DNA of 64,000 nucleotides from positions 1 to 64,000 of the forward strand of contig NZ_JADPKK010000020.1 in the NCBI RefSeq assembly GCF_023073915.1, given 5' to 3'. The notes beneath the pieces are model-generated. The model was not told the DNA's origin and made no database searches. It worked only from the letters and a program-made list of their open reading frames with translations. Below are positions 45,487-52,609 of this stretch, in pieces (position 1 is the stretch's first letter; every line of letters starts with the position of its first letter). This DNA is from Bradyrhizobium sp. 149 (GTDB lineage Bacteria > Pseudomonadota > Alphaproteobacteria > Rhizobiales > Xanthobacteraceae). The translations under genes were made by a program, and so were the position numbers.

Positions 45487-47478
45487 ATGCCATCATCCGC
45501 CAGCATCTGGCCTCAGCGAAACATCGTCACCATCGTCGCTGCGCTTGCCATTCTGTTGCTGGGCGCCGGGATGACCCTGAAGATCACGACCGATCATCTT
45601 CTCCGTCAAGATGCGACATCGACCGCTCGCAGCTGGGCGCTGTTCCTTGCGGCCAGTGTCACCGATCTCGAGCAGATCGCCGGCGGCGAGCAGCCGTCCG
45701 CCGCCAGCATAGCGTTCTTCCTGTCGGCGCGAAATTCCGGTGAGGTCTTTCACTACGAGATATTCAACCGCAATGGTTATTCGCAGCTCGTGTCGAGCCG
45801 CGAAAAGATCGCGCTCGTCGATTTGTCCGAATACAGCGCCGATGCGGCGCGATCAGTCGCTGACGGCCGACCAATCGTCGATGTCAGGGAGGGTAATTCG
45901 GTCGACCGACCCGCATTTTTCGCGCGCGCCTATGTCCCGGTCCAGGCCGGCGGTCGTCACATTGCGGTCGTTGCGGCCTACGTGGATGAAACGGAGCAAC
46001 GCAGGAATTTTCACAATACGTTCCTGACCGCGGCCGCATTCCTTTGCCTGCTGTCGGGTCTCGCCTTCTCCATTCCCGCAGTCGCGTGGTATCGCGAAAC
46101 AAAGGTGAAACAGGCTGATCGACGCATCCGCTTCCTCGCCCACCATGACGCGTTGACCGGGCTGGCCAATCGCCCCCATCTGATCGAAAAACTGGAGGAA
46201 GCCCTCGCTCACTTGCCGATGCGGGGCGGCAGCCTTGCCGTGCACTTCATCGACGTCGATCGCTTCAAGGAGATCAACGACACGCTTGGTCATGACGGCG
46301 GCGACTTTCTGCTCAAGTCCCTCGCGGAGCGTCTGCGCGCTGCGGTCCGGATCGACGACGTGGTGGCCCGGCTCGGCGGCGACGAATTCGTCGTCGTGCA
46401 GAGCGGCATCGCCGGCAAAGCTCAGGCCGAGTCGTTTGCGCGCCATCTTGCCGCCGCCTCAAGTGCTTCGGTGACATTCAAGCAGCACGAGATCCTCGCA
46501 ACCGTTAGCATCGGCGTGGCGCTGGCGATGGAGGAGGACATCACCCCGGACCGGTTGCTCAAGAGCGCCGACCTCGCGCTCTACGCGGCCAAGGCGGCCG
46601 GCCGCAACTGTATCCGGTTTTTCGTGCCAGAGATGGATACTGAGCTCCAAGCGCGCATTGGGCTCGAGAGGACGATTCGCGAGGCGGTATTGAATGATCG
46701 CTTCGAATTGCATTACCAGCCGCTCTTCGAAATATCTCAGCGCCGCCTTGCCGGCTTCGAAGCGCTGATCCGGATGCCCGCGGCGGACGGAACCCTGATT
46801 CCGCCATTGGCCTTCATCCCGGTCGCCGAGGACTTGCGGCTTATCGACAAAATCGGGGAATGGGTGTTGCGGGAGGCATGCCGCACCGCCGCGACCTGGC
46901 CGGAGCACCTGACCATTGCAGTGAACCTGTCACCCCAGCAGTTCGTGGCGGGCACCATCAGCGACATCGTTGCGGCCGCACTGAAAGAGGCGGGACTCGC
47001 GCCGCACCGGCTCGAATTGGAGATCACCGAAAGCCTGCTGCTCGGCAACACCGAAACGATCATGACGCAGCTCCTGACGCTCAAGGCGATGGGCGTGGCC
47101 ATCGTGATGGATGACTTCGGGGCTGGCTATTCGAGCTTCAGCTATTTGTGGCGCTTTCCGTTCGACAAGATCAAGATCGATCGAAGCTTCATGCAAGGCC
47201 TCGATGGCTCGCATTGTCAGGTCGGGACAGTCGTGAAAGCGATCATCGCGCTCGGGCGGGAGTTGCGCATGCGAGTGACGGTCGAAGGCGTCGAAACCGC
47301 CAGCCAGGCAGCTTTTCTCGACGCAGCCGACGGTGATCAGGTCCAGGGCTTCTTCTTCGGCCGGCCGATCCCCGCCTCGGAGCTCGGCGCCAGCATCCTC
47401 GCGGACTTTGAGAAGGCAATGCCGCCCGCTTCACCCGTGGCCAAGCTGCACGTCGTGAACGCATGGGCTGAACCGTAG
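45487..47478 (+). CDS. Membrane GGDEF-EAL cyclic-di-GMP protein coupled to DctP
   Basis: The 663-residue protein has a first membrane helix (IVTIVAALAILLLGAGMTLK, about 13-32), a periplasmic domain (about 35-175), a second helix (about 178-202), GGDEF at 297-301 with an RxxD inhibition site (R288, D291), and an EAL domain with E425-A-L427 plus NLSPQQF, EITES, DDFGAGYSS, KIDRSF and EGVET. Both domains keep their catalytic residues. It follows the DctP gene after six bases, so the binding protein probably reports ligand to the periplasmic domain and changes c-di-GMP turnover. The start at ATG 45487 follows a stop by only six bases and has no separate ribosome site, which suggests translational coupling. 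Confidence 0.92.
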   Translation: MPSSASIWPQRNIVTIVAALAILLLGAGMTLKITTDHLLRQDATSTARSWALFLAASVTDLEQIAGGEQPSAASIAFFLSARNSGEVFHYEIFNRNGYSQLVSSREKIALVDLSEYSADAARSVADGRPIVDVREGNSVDRPAFFARAYVPVQAGGRHIAVVAAYVDETEQRRNFHNTFLTAAAFLCLLSGLAFSIPAVAWYRETKVKQADRRIRFLAHHDALTGLANRPHLIEKLEEALAHLPMRGGSLAVHFIDVDRFKEINDTLGHDGGDFLLKSLAERLRAAVRIDDVVARLGGDEFVVVQSGIAGKAQAESFARHLAAASSASVTFKQHEILATVSIGVALAMEEDITPDRLLKSADLALYAAKAAGRNCIRFFVPEMDTELQARIGLERTIREAVLNDRFELHYQPLFEISQRRLAGFEALIRMPAADGTLIPPLAFIPVAEDLRLIDKIGEWVLREACRTAATWPEHLTIAVNLSPQQFVAGTISDIVAAALKEAGLAPHRLELEITESLLLGNTETIMTQLLTLKAMGVAIVMDDFGAGYSSFSYLWRFPFDKIKIDRSFMQGLDGSHCQVGTVVKAIIALGRELRMRVTVEGVETASQAAFLDAADGDQVQGFFFGRPIPASELGASILADFEKAMPPASPVAKLHVVNAWAEP

Positions 47479-47507
47479 CAGCGGCCTGCGCCTCTAAAGC
47501 GCGCGTC

Positions 47508-47714
47508 CTACGCAGGCGCCCGCAATTCGCCCTGCAACCAAGCCAAAGCATCGGCTGATTTCATCGGGTCAACCAACTCGACCGCGATCTGATGGATGAA
47601 ATCGCAAGCGGGACATTCGAAGGTCCGAATGTCAGAACCGGCGGGGCCGGGCGTGATGTGCGCCAGCACCGTCGTTGTCTGGCATTTGGGACAGGGTGGT
47701 CGCTGAATGGTCAT
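47508..47714 (-). CDS. Small zinc-ribbon-like protein (68 aa)
   Basis: Two CxxC pairs (PPCPKCQTTTV and TFECPACDFIH, residues near 8-11 and 34-37) should form a small zinc ribbon. The rest is acidic and short (ELVDPMKSADALAWLQGEL). The ATG at 47714 is the only good start. I recognise the type as a frequent Bradyrhizobium hypothetical protein but no function. It is convergent with the GGDEF-EAL gene, 29 bases away. Confidence 0.78.
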   Translation of the reverse strand: MTIQRPPCPKCQTTTVLAHITPGPAGSDIRTFECPACDFIHQIAVELVDPMKSADALAWLQGELRAPA

Positions 47715-48085
47715 GAGGCTCGCCTGTATCCGGCGGGAGCTCGATGCTCTCAGTCACCGATGGATGCCAATGGGGGCGGTGATGGGACCATCATGGATCT
47801 GCGAGGTCTGCTCCCGCTGGTCAATTTTAGCCACCAGCCAAATTAAAGTCGGCTATCCCAAACGTGGTCTTTCACAGATCGATCCATCTTTCACTAGACG
47901 ATTGCCAAACCAAACCCGCCGAGTGCGAGCCCAAGTTCGCCAAGATGCTTGCGGTGCCACACGGAGGGCGCGGCGCGGCAGGCGCAACGCCAGTTTATGG
48001 CGGTCGTGGCAAGCGCCTTTTCGTTTCGTGACGAATGTTTAAGATCGGCATTAAGCTGCATTCACTCCGCCGGGAGATCCTCCAT
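47715..48085. other. Intergenic region before the mandelate-racemase-like gene
   Basis: This 371-base stretch carries a weak 111-codon plus-strand frame (47707-48042) with poor composition and no ribosome site, which I do not accept as a gene. The A/T-rich part around 47820-47900 and the bases before 48086 probably hold the promoters of the two flanking divergent genes. Confidence 0.45.
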
Positions 48086-49177
48086 ATGACCGAGACCATC
48101 CGTATCAAGCGCTTCAATGCGCGCCCCGTGATCGTGCCGATGAACCTGCCGCTTAAAACCTCGACCGGGGCTGTCGCAAAGGCGCCGCTGGTGCTGATCG
48201 ACTGCGAGACCGATCAGGGCGCAACGGGGCACGCCTATCTGTTCTCGATCACGCCCTCGGCCTTGAAGCCACTCACGGCAATGGTCACGGAGATGTCGGA
48301 GATGCTAGCCGGCGACGAGCTGCTGCCGTTCGAGATCGAGCGCAAGCTGACCCAGCGCTTCACGCTGCTGGGGCTCGCCGGGCTGCAGCGGCTGGCGCAA
48401 TCCGGCATCGACATGGCGGCATGGGATGCGCTCGCACGCGGCAGAGGCCTGCCGCTGGCGCGGCTGCTCGGCGGGGCGCCGAAACCGGTCAGGGCCTACA
48501 ATTCGAAGGGGCTCGGCATCATGCCGGCGGGTGCCGCGGTGGAGGAAGCCCGCAAGCTGCTGGCCGAGGGCTTTCAGGCCGCAAAGATCCGCGTTGGCCG
48601 CCCCGATGCGCGGGAAGACCTCAAGGTGGTGCGCGCGGTGCGCAAGGCCGTCGGCGACGACGTGACGCTGATGTGCGACTACAACCAGGCGCTGACGGTG
48701 AGCGAGGCCATCCGCCGCGGCGAAATGCTCGACGACGAGGGCCTGACCTGGATCGAGGAGCCGATCCGCCACGATGACTACGACGGCTGCGCCCGGATCG
48801 CGGATGCGCTGCGTACCCCGGTCCAGATCGGCGAGAATTTCGACAGCGCGTTCGCGATGCAATCCGCGCTGTCGGCGGAAGCCTGCGACTACGTGATGGC
48901 CGACGTGCAGCGCATCGGCGGCGTCAGCGGGTGGCTGCGCGCCGCGGCGCTGGCGCATGCCGCCGGCATCGAGATGTCGACGCATCTGTTCTCGGAAGTC
49001 AGCGCGCATTTGCTTTGCGTGACGCCGACCGCGCATTGGCTCGAATATGTCGACTGGGCCGACGCGGTGCTGGCGACGCGGCTTGCGATCAAGGACGGCT
49101 TTGCGCTGCCGAGCGAGGAACCCGGCAACGGGATCGCGTGGAATGAGGACGCGGTGAGGAAGTACCTCGTGAATTGA
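48086..49177 (+). CDS. Mandelate-racemase-like enolase-superfamily protein with a Lys-to-Arg change
   Basis: The 363-residue protein aligns with Pseudomonas mandelate racemase with a constant +3 offset: Asp198, Asn200, Glu224, Glu250 (metal site; 195, 197, 221, 247 there), Asp273 and His300 (270, 297), and Glu320 (317). The second Lys of the KxK base pair is Arg169 (FQAAKIRVGRP) where the racemase has Lys166. One of the two acid/base arms is thus altered, so a dehydratase or a one-sided epimerase role is more likely than mandelate racemisation. The ATG at 48086 follows a GGGAG but at a long spacing; it opens the standard N-terminal capping domain. Confidence 0.82.
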   Translation: MTETIRIKRFNARPVIVPMNLPLKTSTGAVAKAPLVLIDCETDQGATGHAYLFSITPSALKPLTAMVTEMSEMLAGDELLPFEIERKLTQRFTLLGLAGLQRLAQSGIDMAAWDALARGRGLPLARLLGGAPKPVRAYNSKGLGIMPAGAAVEEARKLLAEGFQAAKIRVGRPDAREDLKVVRAVRKAVGDDVTLMCDYNQALTVSEAIRRGEMLDDEGLTWIEEPIRHDDYDGCARIADALRTPVQIGENFDSAFAMQSALSAEACDYVMADVQRIGGVSGWLRAAALAHAAGIEMSTHLFSEVSAHLLCVTPTAHWLEYVDWADAVLATRLAIKDGFALPSEEPGNGIAWNEDAVRKYLVN

Positions 49178-49283
49178 CGATGCCCACCGCCGCGGGCAGC
49201 TGCTTCATCATCGTCTTTGCGAGCGTCGCGATGGAGGATGTGGCCGCGAGGCTACCACGCCTCCGCGCCGGGGATATTCTTCC

Positions 49284-49493
49284 TCACAGCGCGGCGCTGG
49301 ATCCAGATGCAGCGGCGGACCCGGGCGCTGGAGCGTCCGACAGCAATATCCCCTCACCGGCTTGAAGCAAGGGCGCCACGTTTTGGCGCAACGCACGGCA
49401 GCGCTGGAGCTCGGCCTGCCAGTCGATCATCGCGGCGTCTGCGCGCGACGCAATCAGCGCCAGTGCCGGCACGGCAAGACAGCTCGCTCGCAT
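49284..49493 (-). CDS. Small possibly secreted protein (69 aa)
   Basis: The frame from ATG 49493 opens with a signal-like stretch (RASCLAVPALALIASRADA) and continues as a short Gln/Ala-rich tail. AAAGGAC lies upstream and the gene begins 14 bases after the stop of the ATC-hydrolase-like gene, so the two may be co-transcribed. The composition is acceptable but no family is recognised; this could still be a chance frame. Confidence 0.4.
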   Translation of the reverse strand: MRASCLAVPALALIASRADAAMIDWQAELQRCRALRQNVAPLLQAGEGILLSDAPAPGSAAASGSSAAL

Positions 49494-49507
49494 GGCCCCT
49501 TGTCCTT

Positions 49508-50005
49508 TCACCGTGATTCGGCCGGATCGCGCCGGTAGCGGAAATCGCAATGATCGGCCCCTTGCATGATGGTCTGCGTCCGCTCCAGCGTGACGTCGGG
49601 GCCGAAACCTTCCGCAGTCGCAAAATCGGCAGTGCAGACCAGGAGAAAGCCGAGCTCGGGCTCGCCGAGCGCCTTGTAGAACTCGGCATAGGCGCACCGC
49701 GTCACGTCGAACGCGAAGACGTCCTCGGTCTGCGCGATGACGTCATAGGCAAGCGCGTCGTCGCGGGCATAGGTCCTGAACGCCGACGATACGGCGTTGC
49801 CGAGATCGGTCTCGTGCTTGGCATTGTTCTTGGCATTGTTCTTGGCCTTCCAGAATTTCTCGCCGAAGCCGCGATAGAGATCGCCGAGTGCCTTGCGCAC
49901 CAGCGCATTCGCACGCGCCTCGCCGAGCTCGGCCTGCAATGCCTTGACCAGAGGCACGAGCACCTGCGCCTGGATCTTCGCCTGTTCGATGACGGATATG
50001 CTCAT
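49508..50005 (-). CDS. L-2-amino-thiazoline-4-carboxylic acid hydrolase-like protein
   Basis: The 165-residue protein resembles the ATC hydrolase family: VTRCAYAEFYKALGEPELGF, LVCTADFATAEGFGP and MQGADHCDFRYR. Family members open the thiazoline ring on a path from DL-ATC to L-cysteine, although many homologues have unknown substrates. An in-frame 12-base duplication (CTTGGCATTGTT at 49817-49828 and 49829-49840) gives NNAKNNAK near residues 56-63, a likely recent slippage event in a surface helix. The start at 50005 fits the family length. Confidence 0.78.
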   Translation of the reverse strand: MSISVIEQAKIQAQVLVPLVKALQAELGEARANALVRKALGDLYRGFGEKFWKAKNNAKNNAKHETDLGNAVSSAFRTYARDDALAYDVIAQTEDVFAFDVTRCAYAEFYKALGEPELGFLLVCTADFATAEGFGPDVTLERTQTIMQGADHCDFRYRRDPAESR

Positions 50006-50062
50006 GGGCAGCCCCGCGTCTGTGGTACGACCGTAGCATGCCGCTGTTGCGAGGTAAGATCG

Positions 50063-50250
50063 TGGCTTGCCGAGCCGTGGCTCGCGGCGGCAAAAAACCG
50101 CATGCGCCCGTTTGGCTTCGGCTTGGCATCCTTCTCTCGGCTATCGCGAGCGAAGGAGATGGCTTGCCCAGCCGCAGCTCGCGGATGCAGGCCCGCCTGC
50201 GCCCTTTGGGCTCCGGCGTGGCATCCTTCTCTCGCTTCGCGAGCGAAGGA
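50063..50250. repeat. Tandem duplication of about 95 bases beside tRNA-Val
   Basis: Two diverged copies (about 50063-50159 and 50160-50250) share TGGCTTGCC, AGCTCGCGG-like, TGGCATCCTTCTCTCG and CGCGAGCGAAGGA. It lies directly 3' of the tRNA-Val gene in the tRNA's direction. The sequence is of a type that appears as spurious translations near tRNAs in Bradyrhizobium. No gene is seen in it. Confidence 0.7.
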
Positions 50251-50325
50251 TGGTGGGCGCGACAGGGATCGAACCTGTGACCCCTACCATGTCAAGGTAG
50301 TGCTCTCCCGCTGAGCTACGCGCCC
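50251..50325 (-). tRNA. tRNA-Val (anticodon GAC)
   Basis: The minus strand folds into a complete cloverleaf: acceptor stem GGGCGCG with CGCGCCC, anticodon arm CTACC-TTGACAT-GGTAG with anticodon GAC, T-loop GTTCGATCC, discriminator A and an encoded CCA. It has 75 bases including CCA. The gene lies 74 bases downstream of cpdR on the same strand. Confidence 0.95.
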
Positions 50326-50399
50326 TAGATGTCGTCTAGATCGGGTCGGGACCCTATAACGGCTCAGGGGAGCCGGTGCAAGGACGGAAGGAGGCCGAT

Positions 50400-50759
50400 T
50401 CAGGCTGCCAGCATCTTGTTCACTTCGCTGACCAATTCGCGCAGATGCACGGGCTTGGACAGCACCTTGGCGTTCTTGGGGGCGTCCGAATCCGAGTTCA
50501 GGGCGACGGCGGCGAAGCCGGTGATGAACATGATCTTGATGTCGGGATCGAGTTCCGAAGCCCGGCGGGCGAGCTCGATACCGTCCATCTCGGGCATCAC
50601 GATGTCGGTGAGCAGCATCTCGAACGGCTCTTCCCGCAGCCGCTGATAGGCGGCCATGCCGTTGTCGTGGGATGAAACCTGAAAACCGGCGTTTTCCAGC
50701 GCCTTGACCAGGAAACGGCGCATGTCGTTGTCGTCTTCGGCGAGCAGGATCTTTGGCAT
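50400..50759 (-). CDS. cpdR: CpdR-like single-domain response regulator
   Basis: The 119-residue protein is a receiver domain alone: acidic pocket Asp9/Asp10, phospho-acceptor Asp52 (LLTDIVMPEMDGIELARR), Thr80 and Lys102 (VLSKPVHLREL). The FITGFAAVALNSDSDAP stretch and the following block match CpdR, the alphaproteobacterial adaptor that, unphosphorylated, delivers substrates to ClpXP at the cell pole during the cell cycle. The ATG at 50759 is preferred over the frame start at 50801. The N-formylglutamate amidohydrolase gene next door is a common neighbour of cpdR in this class. Confidence 0.9.
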   Translation of the reverse strand: MPKILLAEDDNDMRRFLVKALENAGFQVSSHDNGMAAYQRLREEPFEMLLTDIVMPEMDGIELARRASELDPDIKIMFITGFAAVALNSDSDAPKNAKVLSKPVHLRELVSEVNKMLAA

Positions 50760-51119
50760 GGCGGAAATGTCGAATCCCCAGAGGATATCAGCAAAGGCCA
50801 CTAAGCCCGACGGAGGGTAAATTTGGGGTGAAAATCTTTACCCTGAGCCGGCTGTGCTTGCCGGCCCCTTGTGAACCTGAACGCAGTTCGAAGCAATCGA
50901 GCCGCACCTGCCGGTCCCCACCTCGCTGCCCGCAGGGTTAAGACATGTTCCAGCGCAGATCACATCTTTTCGCTTGGCAGGATGGTTGCGATTCCAGACA
51001 ATAACGACACATAAGAGCCGCTCGATCGGCCGAATCAATGCGTTGAGCCCGTGCCGGGCTTGCCGGATCGTGCGGCGCCAAGGGGCGAAGCCTGACACCA
51101 AGGGACGAAGCCTGAGAAG
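50760..51119. promoter_or_regulatory. Divergent promoter region of cpdR and hutG
   Basis: The 360 bases hold an inverted repeat AGGGTAAA (50814-50821) / TTTACCCT (50837-50844), about 55 bases upstream of cpdR, and two 18-base direct copies of CCAAGGG(G/A)CGAAGCCTGA just before the hutG start (about 51076-51115). No gene is visible. The inverted repeat is a candidate control site for cpdR. Confidence 0.45.
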
Positions 51120-52010
51120 ATGACCCGGTTTGACGGCGACAAGTCGCCAGCCTTCGAGATCATTGAGCCCGCGCAATGGCGCGCGCCGGTCATCTTCAAC
51201 TCGCCCCATTCCGGCTCGACCTATCCGGACGAATTTCTCAGCGCCTCCAGGATCGACCTGCCGACGCTGCGGCGTTCCGAAGATTCCTTCATGGACGAGC
51301 TGATCGGCCATCTCAGCGAGCGCGGCTTTCCGACAGTGCGGGTCAACTTTCCTCGCTCCTATGTCGACGTCAATCGCGAGCCCTATGAGCTCGATCCCCG
51401 GATGTTCACCGGGCGCCTGCCGAGCTTTGCCAATACCCGCTCGATGCGGGTCGCCGGCGGGCTCGGTACCATTCCGCGCGTGGTCGGCGATGGCCAGGAG
51501 ATCTATCGCGACCGCATCCTGGTCGATGACGCGCTGGGGCGGATCGAGACGCTGTACAAGCCCTACCATCGCGCGCTGCGCCGGCTGATCAACAAGGTGC
51601 ACCAGATGTTCGGCACCGTGGTGCTGGTGGATTGCCACTCGATGCCCTCGGTCGGCGTCTCCCGCGACGAGCCTCGCCGACCGGACATCGTGATCGGCGA
51701 CCGCTACGGCACGAGCTGCACGCCGCTATTGCCCGATCGGGTCGAGGAGACCATGACCGGGCTCGGCTATTCGATCGGCCGTAACAAGCCCTATGCCGGC
51801 GGCTTCATCACCGAGCATTACGGCAACCCGGCCAGTGGCCTGCACGCCGTGCAGCTCGAGCTCAACCGCGCGATCTACATGGACGAGCGGCGGCGCGAGC
51901 GCAGTCCGCGTTTCGCGCGAGTGGCGTCCGACTTCGGCGTGCTCGCGGACGTGCTGGCGACGACGGTCCCGTTCGGCGATCTCGGCCCGTTCCAGGCCGC
52001 GGCGGAATAG
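51120..52010 (+). CDS. hutG: N-formylglutamate amidohydrolase family protein
   Basis: The 296-residue protein shows the FGase family motifs: FNSPHSGSTYPDEF near residues 26-39, RRSEDSFMDELI, PRSYVDVNREPYELDP and VDCHSMPS with the metal ligands. It hydrolyses N-formyl-L-glutamate or similar N-acyl amino acids, usually the last step of histidine use. No other hut gene is nearby, so its true role may differ. It is divergent from cpdR and followed by the tandem repeats and the candidate small RNA. Confidence 0.88.
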   Translation: MTRFDGDKSPAFEIIEPAQWRAPVIFNSPHSGSTYPDEFLSASRIDLPTLRRSEDSFMDELIGHLSERGFPTVRVNFPRSYVDVNREPYELDPRMFTGRLPSFANTRSMRVAGGLGTIPRVVGDGQEIYRDRILVDDALGRIETLYKPYHRALRRLINKVHQMFGTVVLVDCHSMPSVGVSRDEPRRPDIVIGDRYGTSCTPLLPDRVEETMTGLGYSIGRNKPYAGGFITEHYGNPASGLHAVQLELNRAIYMDERRRERSPRFARVASDFGVLADVLATTVPFGDLGPFQAAAE

Positions 52011-52087
52011 GCGCGATATTTTCCCGAACGATGTGTCGTGTGCGATCAGCGCGAACGCGTTTCGCCGCGCGCATTGAAATGAAAGCC

Positions 52088-52190
52088 AAGGCTGAAAGCA
52101 AAAGGCTGAAAGCAAAAGGCTGACAGCAAAAGGCTGAAGAAAAATGCCTGAAAGAATAAAGGCTGAAAGAAAAAAGGCTGAAAGAAAAAA
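52088..52190. repeat. Short tandem repeat of about seven 14-15-base units
   Basis: The unit AAGGCTGAAAGAAA (and variants with GCAA) is repeated about seven times without spacers, starting at 52088. The last units end in a run of A (52184-52190). On the minus strand that run supplies the T-tail of the terminator at 52191-52217. It is not a CRISPR because unique spacers are missing. Confidence 0.88.
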
Positions 52191-52217
52191 GGGCCGCTTC
52201 TTATGAAGAAGCGGCCC
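52184..52217 (-). terminator. Strong intrinsic terminator on the minus strand
   Basis: GGGCCGCTTCTT (52191-52202) and AAGAAGCGGCCC (52206-52217) form a 12-base perfect stem with a 3-base loop. Read on the minus strand, the stem is followed at once by TTTTTTC, so transcription from the right ends here. The plus strand has no T-run after the stem. Confidence 0.9.
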
Positions 52218-52273
52218 AAGTCTAGGGAGGAAACGCCCAAGGAGGGCAGCGGTAACGCAGAGCGCTACCGCAC
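52184..52273 (-). ncRNA. Candidate small RNA with anti-Shine-Dalgarno motifs
   Basis: Reading the minus strand from about 52273, the transcript starts with a nine-base stem (52249-52271), then a short hairpin with CCCTCCTTGGG (52236-52246) and an unpaired TTTCCTCCCT (52224-52233), and ends at the 12-base terminator stem. The two C/T-rich motifs are complementary to ribosome sites of the AGGAGG type. Length is about 90 bases. The layout resembles the anti-SD small RNAs of alphaproteobacteria (CCUCC-loop type). A promoter with 17-base spacing lies just upstream. The RNA family name is not claimed. Confidence 0.7.
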
Positions 52274-52279
52274 CGCAAC

Positions 52280-52308
52280 AATATGCGGCCGCGACGCACA
52301 AAGTGCAA
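52280..52308 (-). promoter_or_regulatory. Promoter candidate of the small RNA
   Basis: On the minus strand, TTGCAC (52308-52303) is followed after 17 bases by CATATT (52285-52280). Counting seven bases further gives a start near 52273, two bases before the first stem of the predicted RNA. The match to the housekeeping consensus is moderate. Confidence 0.5.
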
Positions 52309-52609
52309 GGGCTTTTGAGCCGTTTCCCATGCAATGAGGACATAGCTCGGTTGCTTCCAGAGAAACCCAGATTCAGTTCCTTTGATAAGGAAATTCAATG
52401 GGTTGATAGTCATTTGCATACGAACGAGGCAGATTTGGAACTAAGGTTTCAACTCAATGGTCGATGTTTGGCCAGCGAATGACTTTGATGAGGCGACACC
52501 TCCTGCATCCAAAATACCAGGGTGCAAAGCAAGACAGCGCTGCACGATCCTTCCGATTTGAGCTAGGCAGGAGTGAGCTTCACCCGACTTTCGTTTCTGA
52601 GGACACGCC
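52309..52609. other. Intergenic region upstream of hisN
   Basis: These 301 bases contain no gene I can support. The stretch near 52375-52445 is AT-rich (TTTGATAAGGAAATTCAATG) relative to its surroundings and may hold the hisN promoter. Confidence 0.4.

Noticed and set aside
47707..48042. A 111-codon plus-strand frame before the mandelate-racemase-like gene
   Set aside because: No ribosome site, poor composition towards the end, and no family resemblance; it also covers the likely promoter region.
52088..52190. Repeats considered as a CRISPR array
   Set aside because: Units are 14-15 bases, directly adjacent, without unique spacers and with no cas genes nearby.
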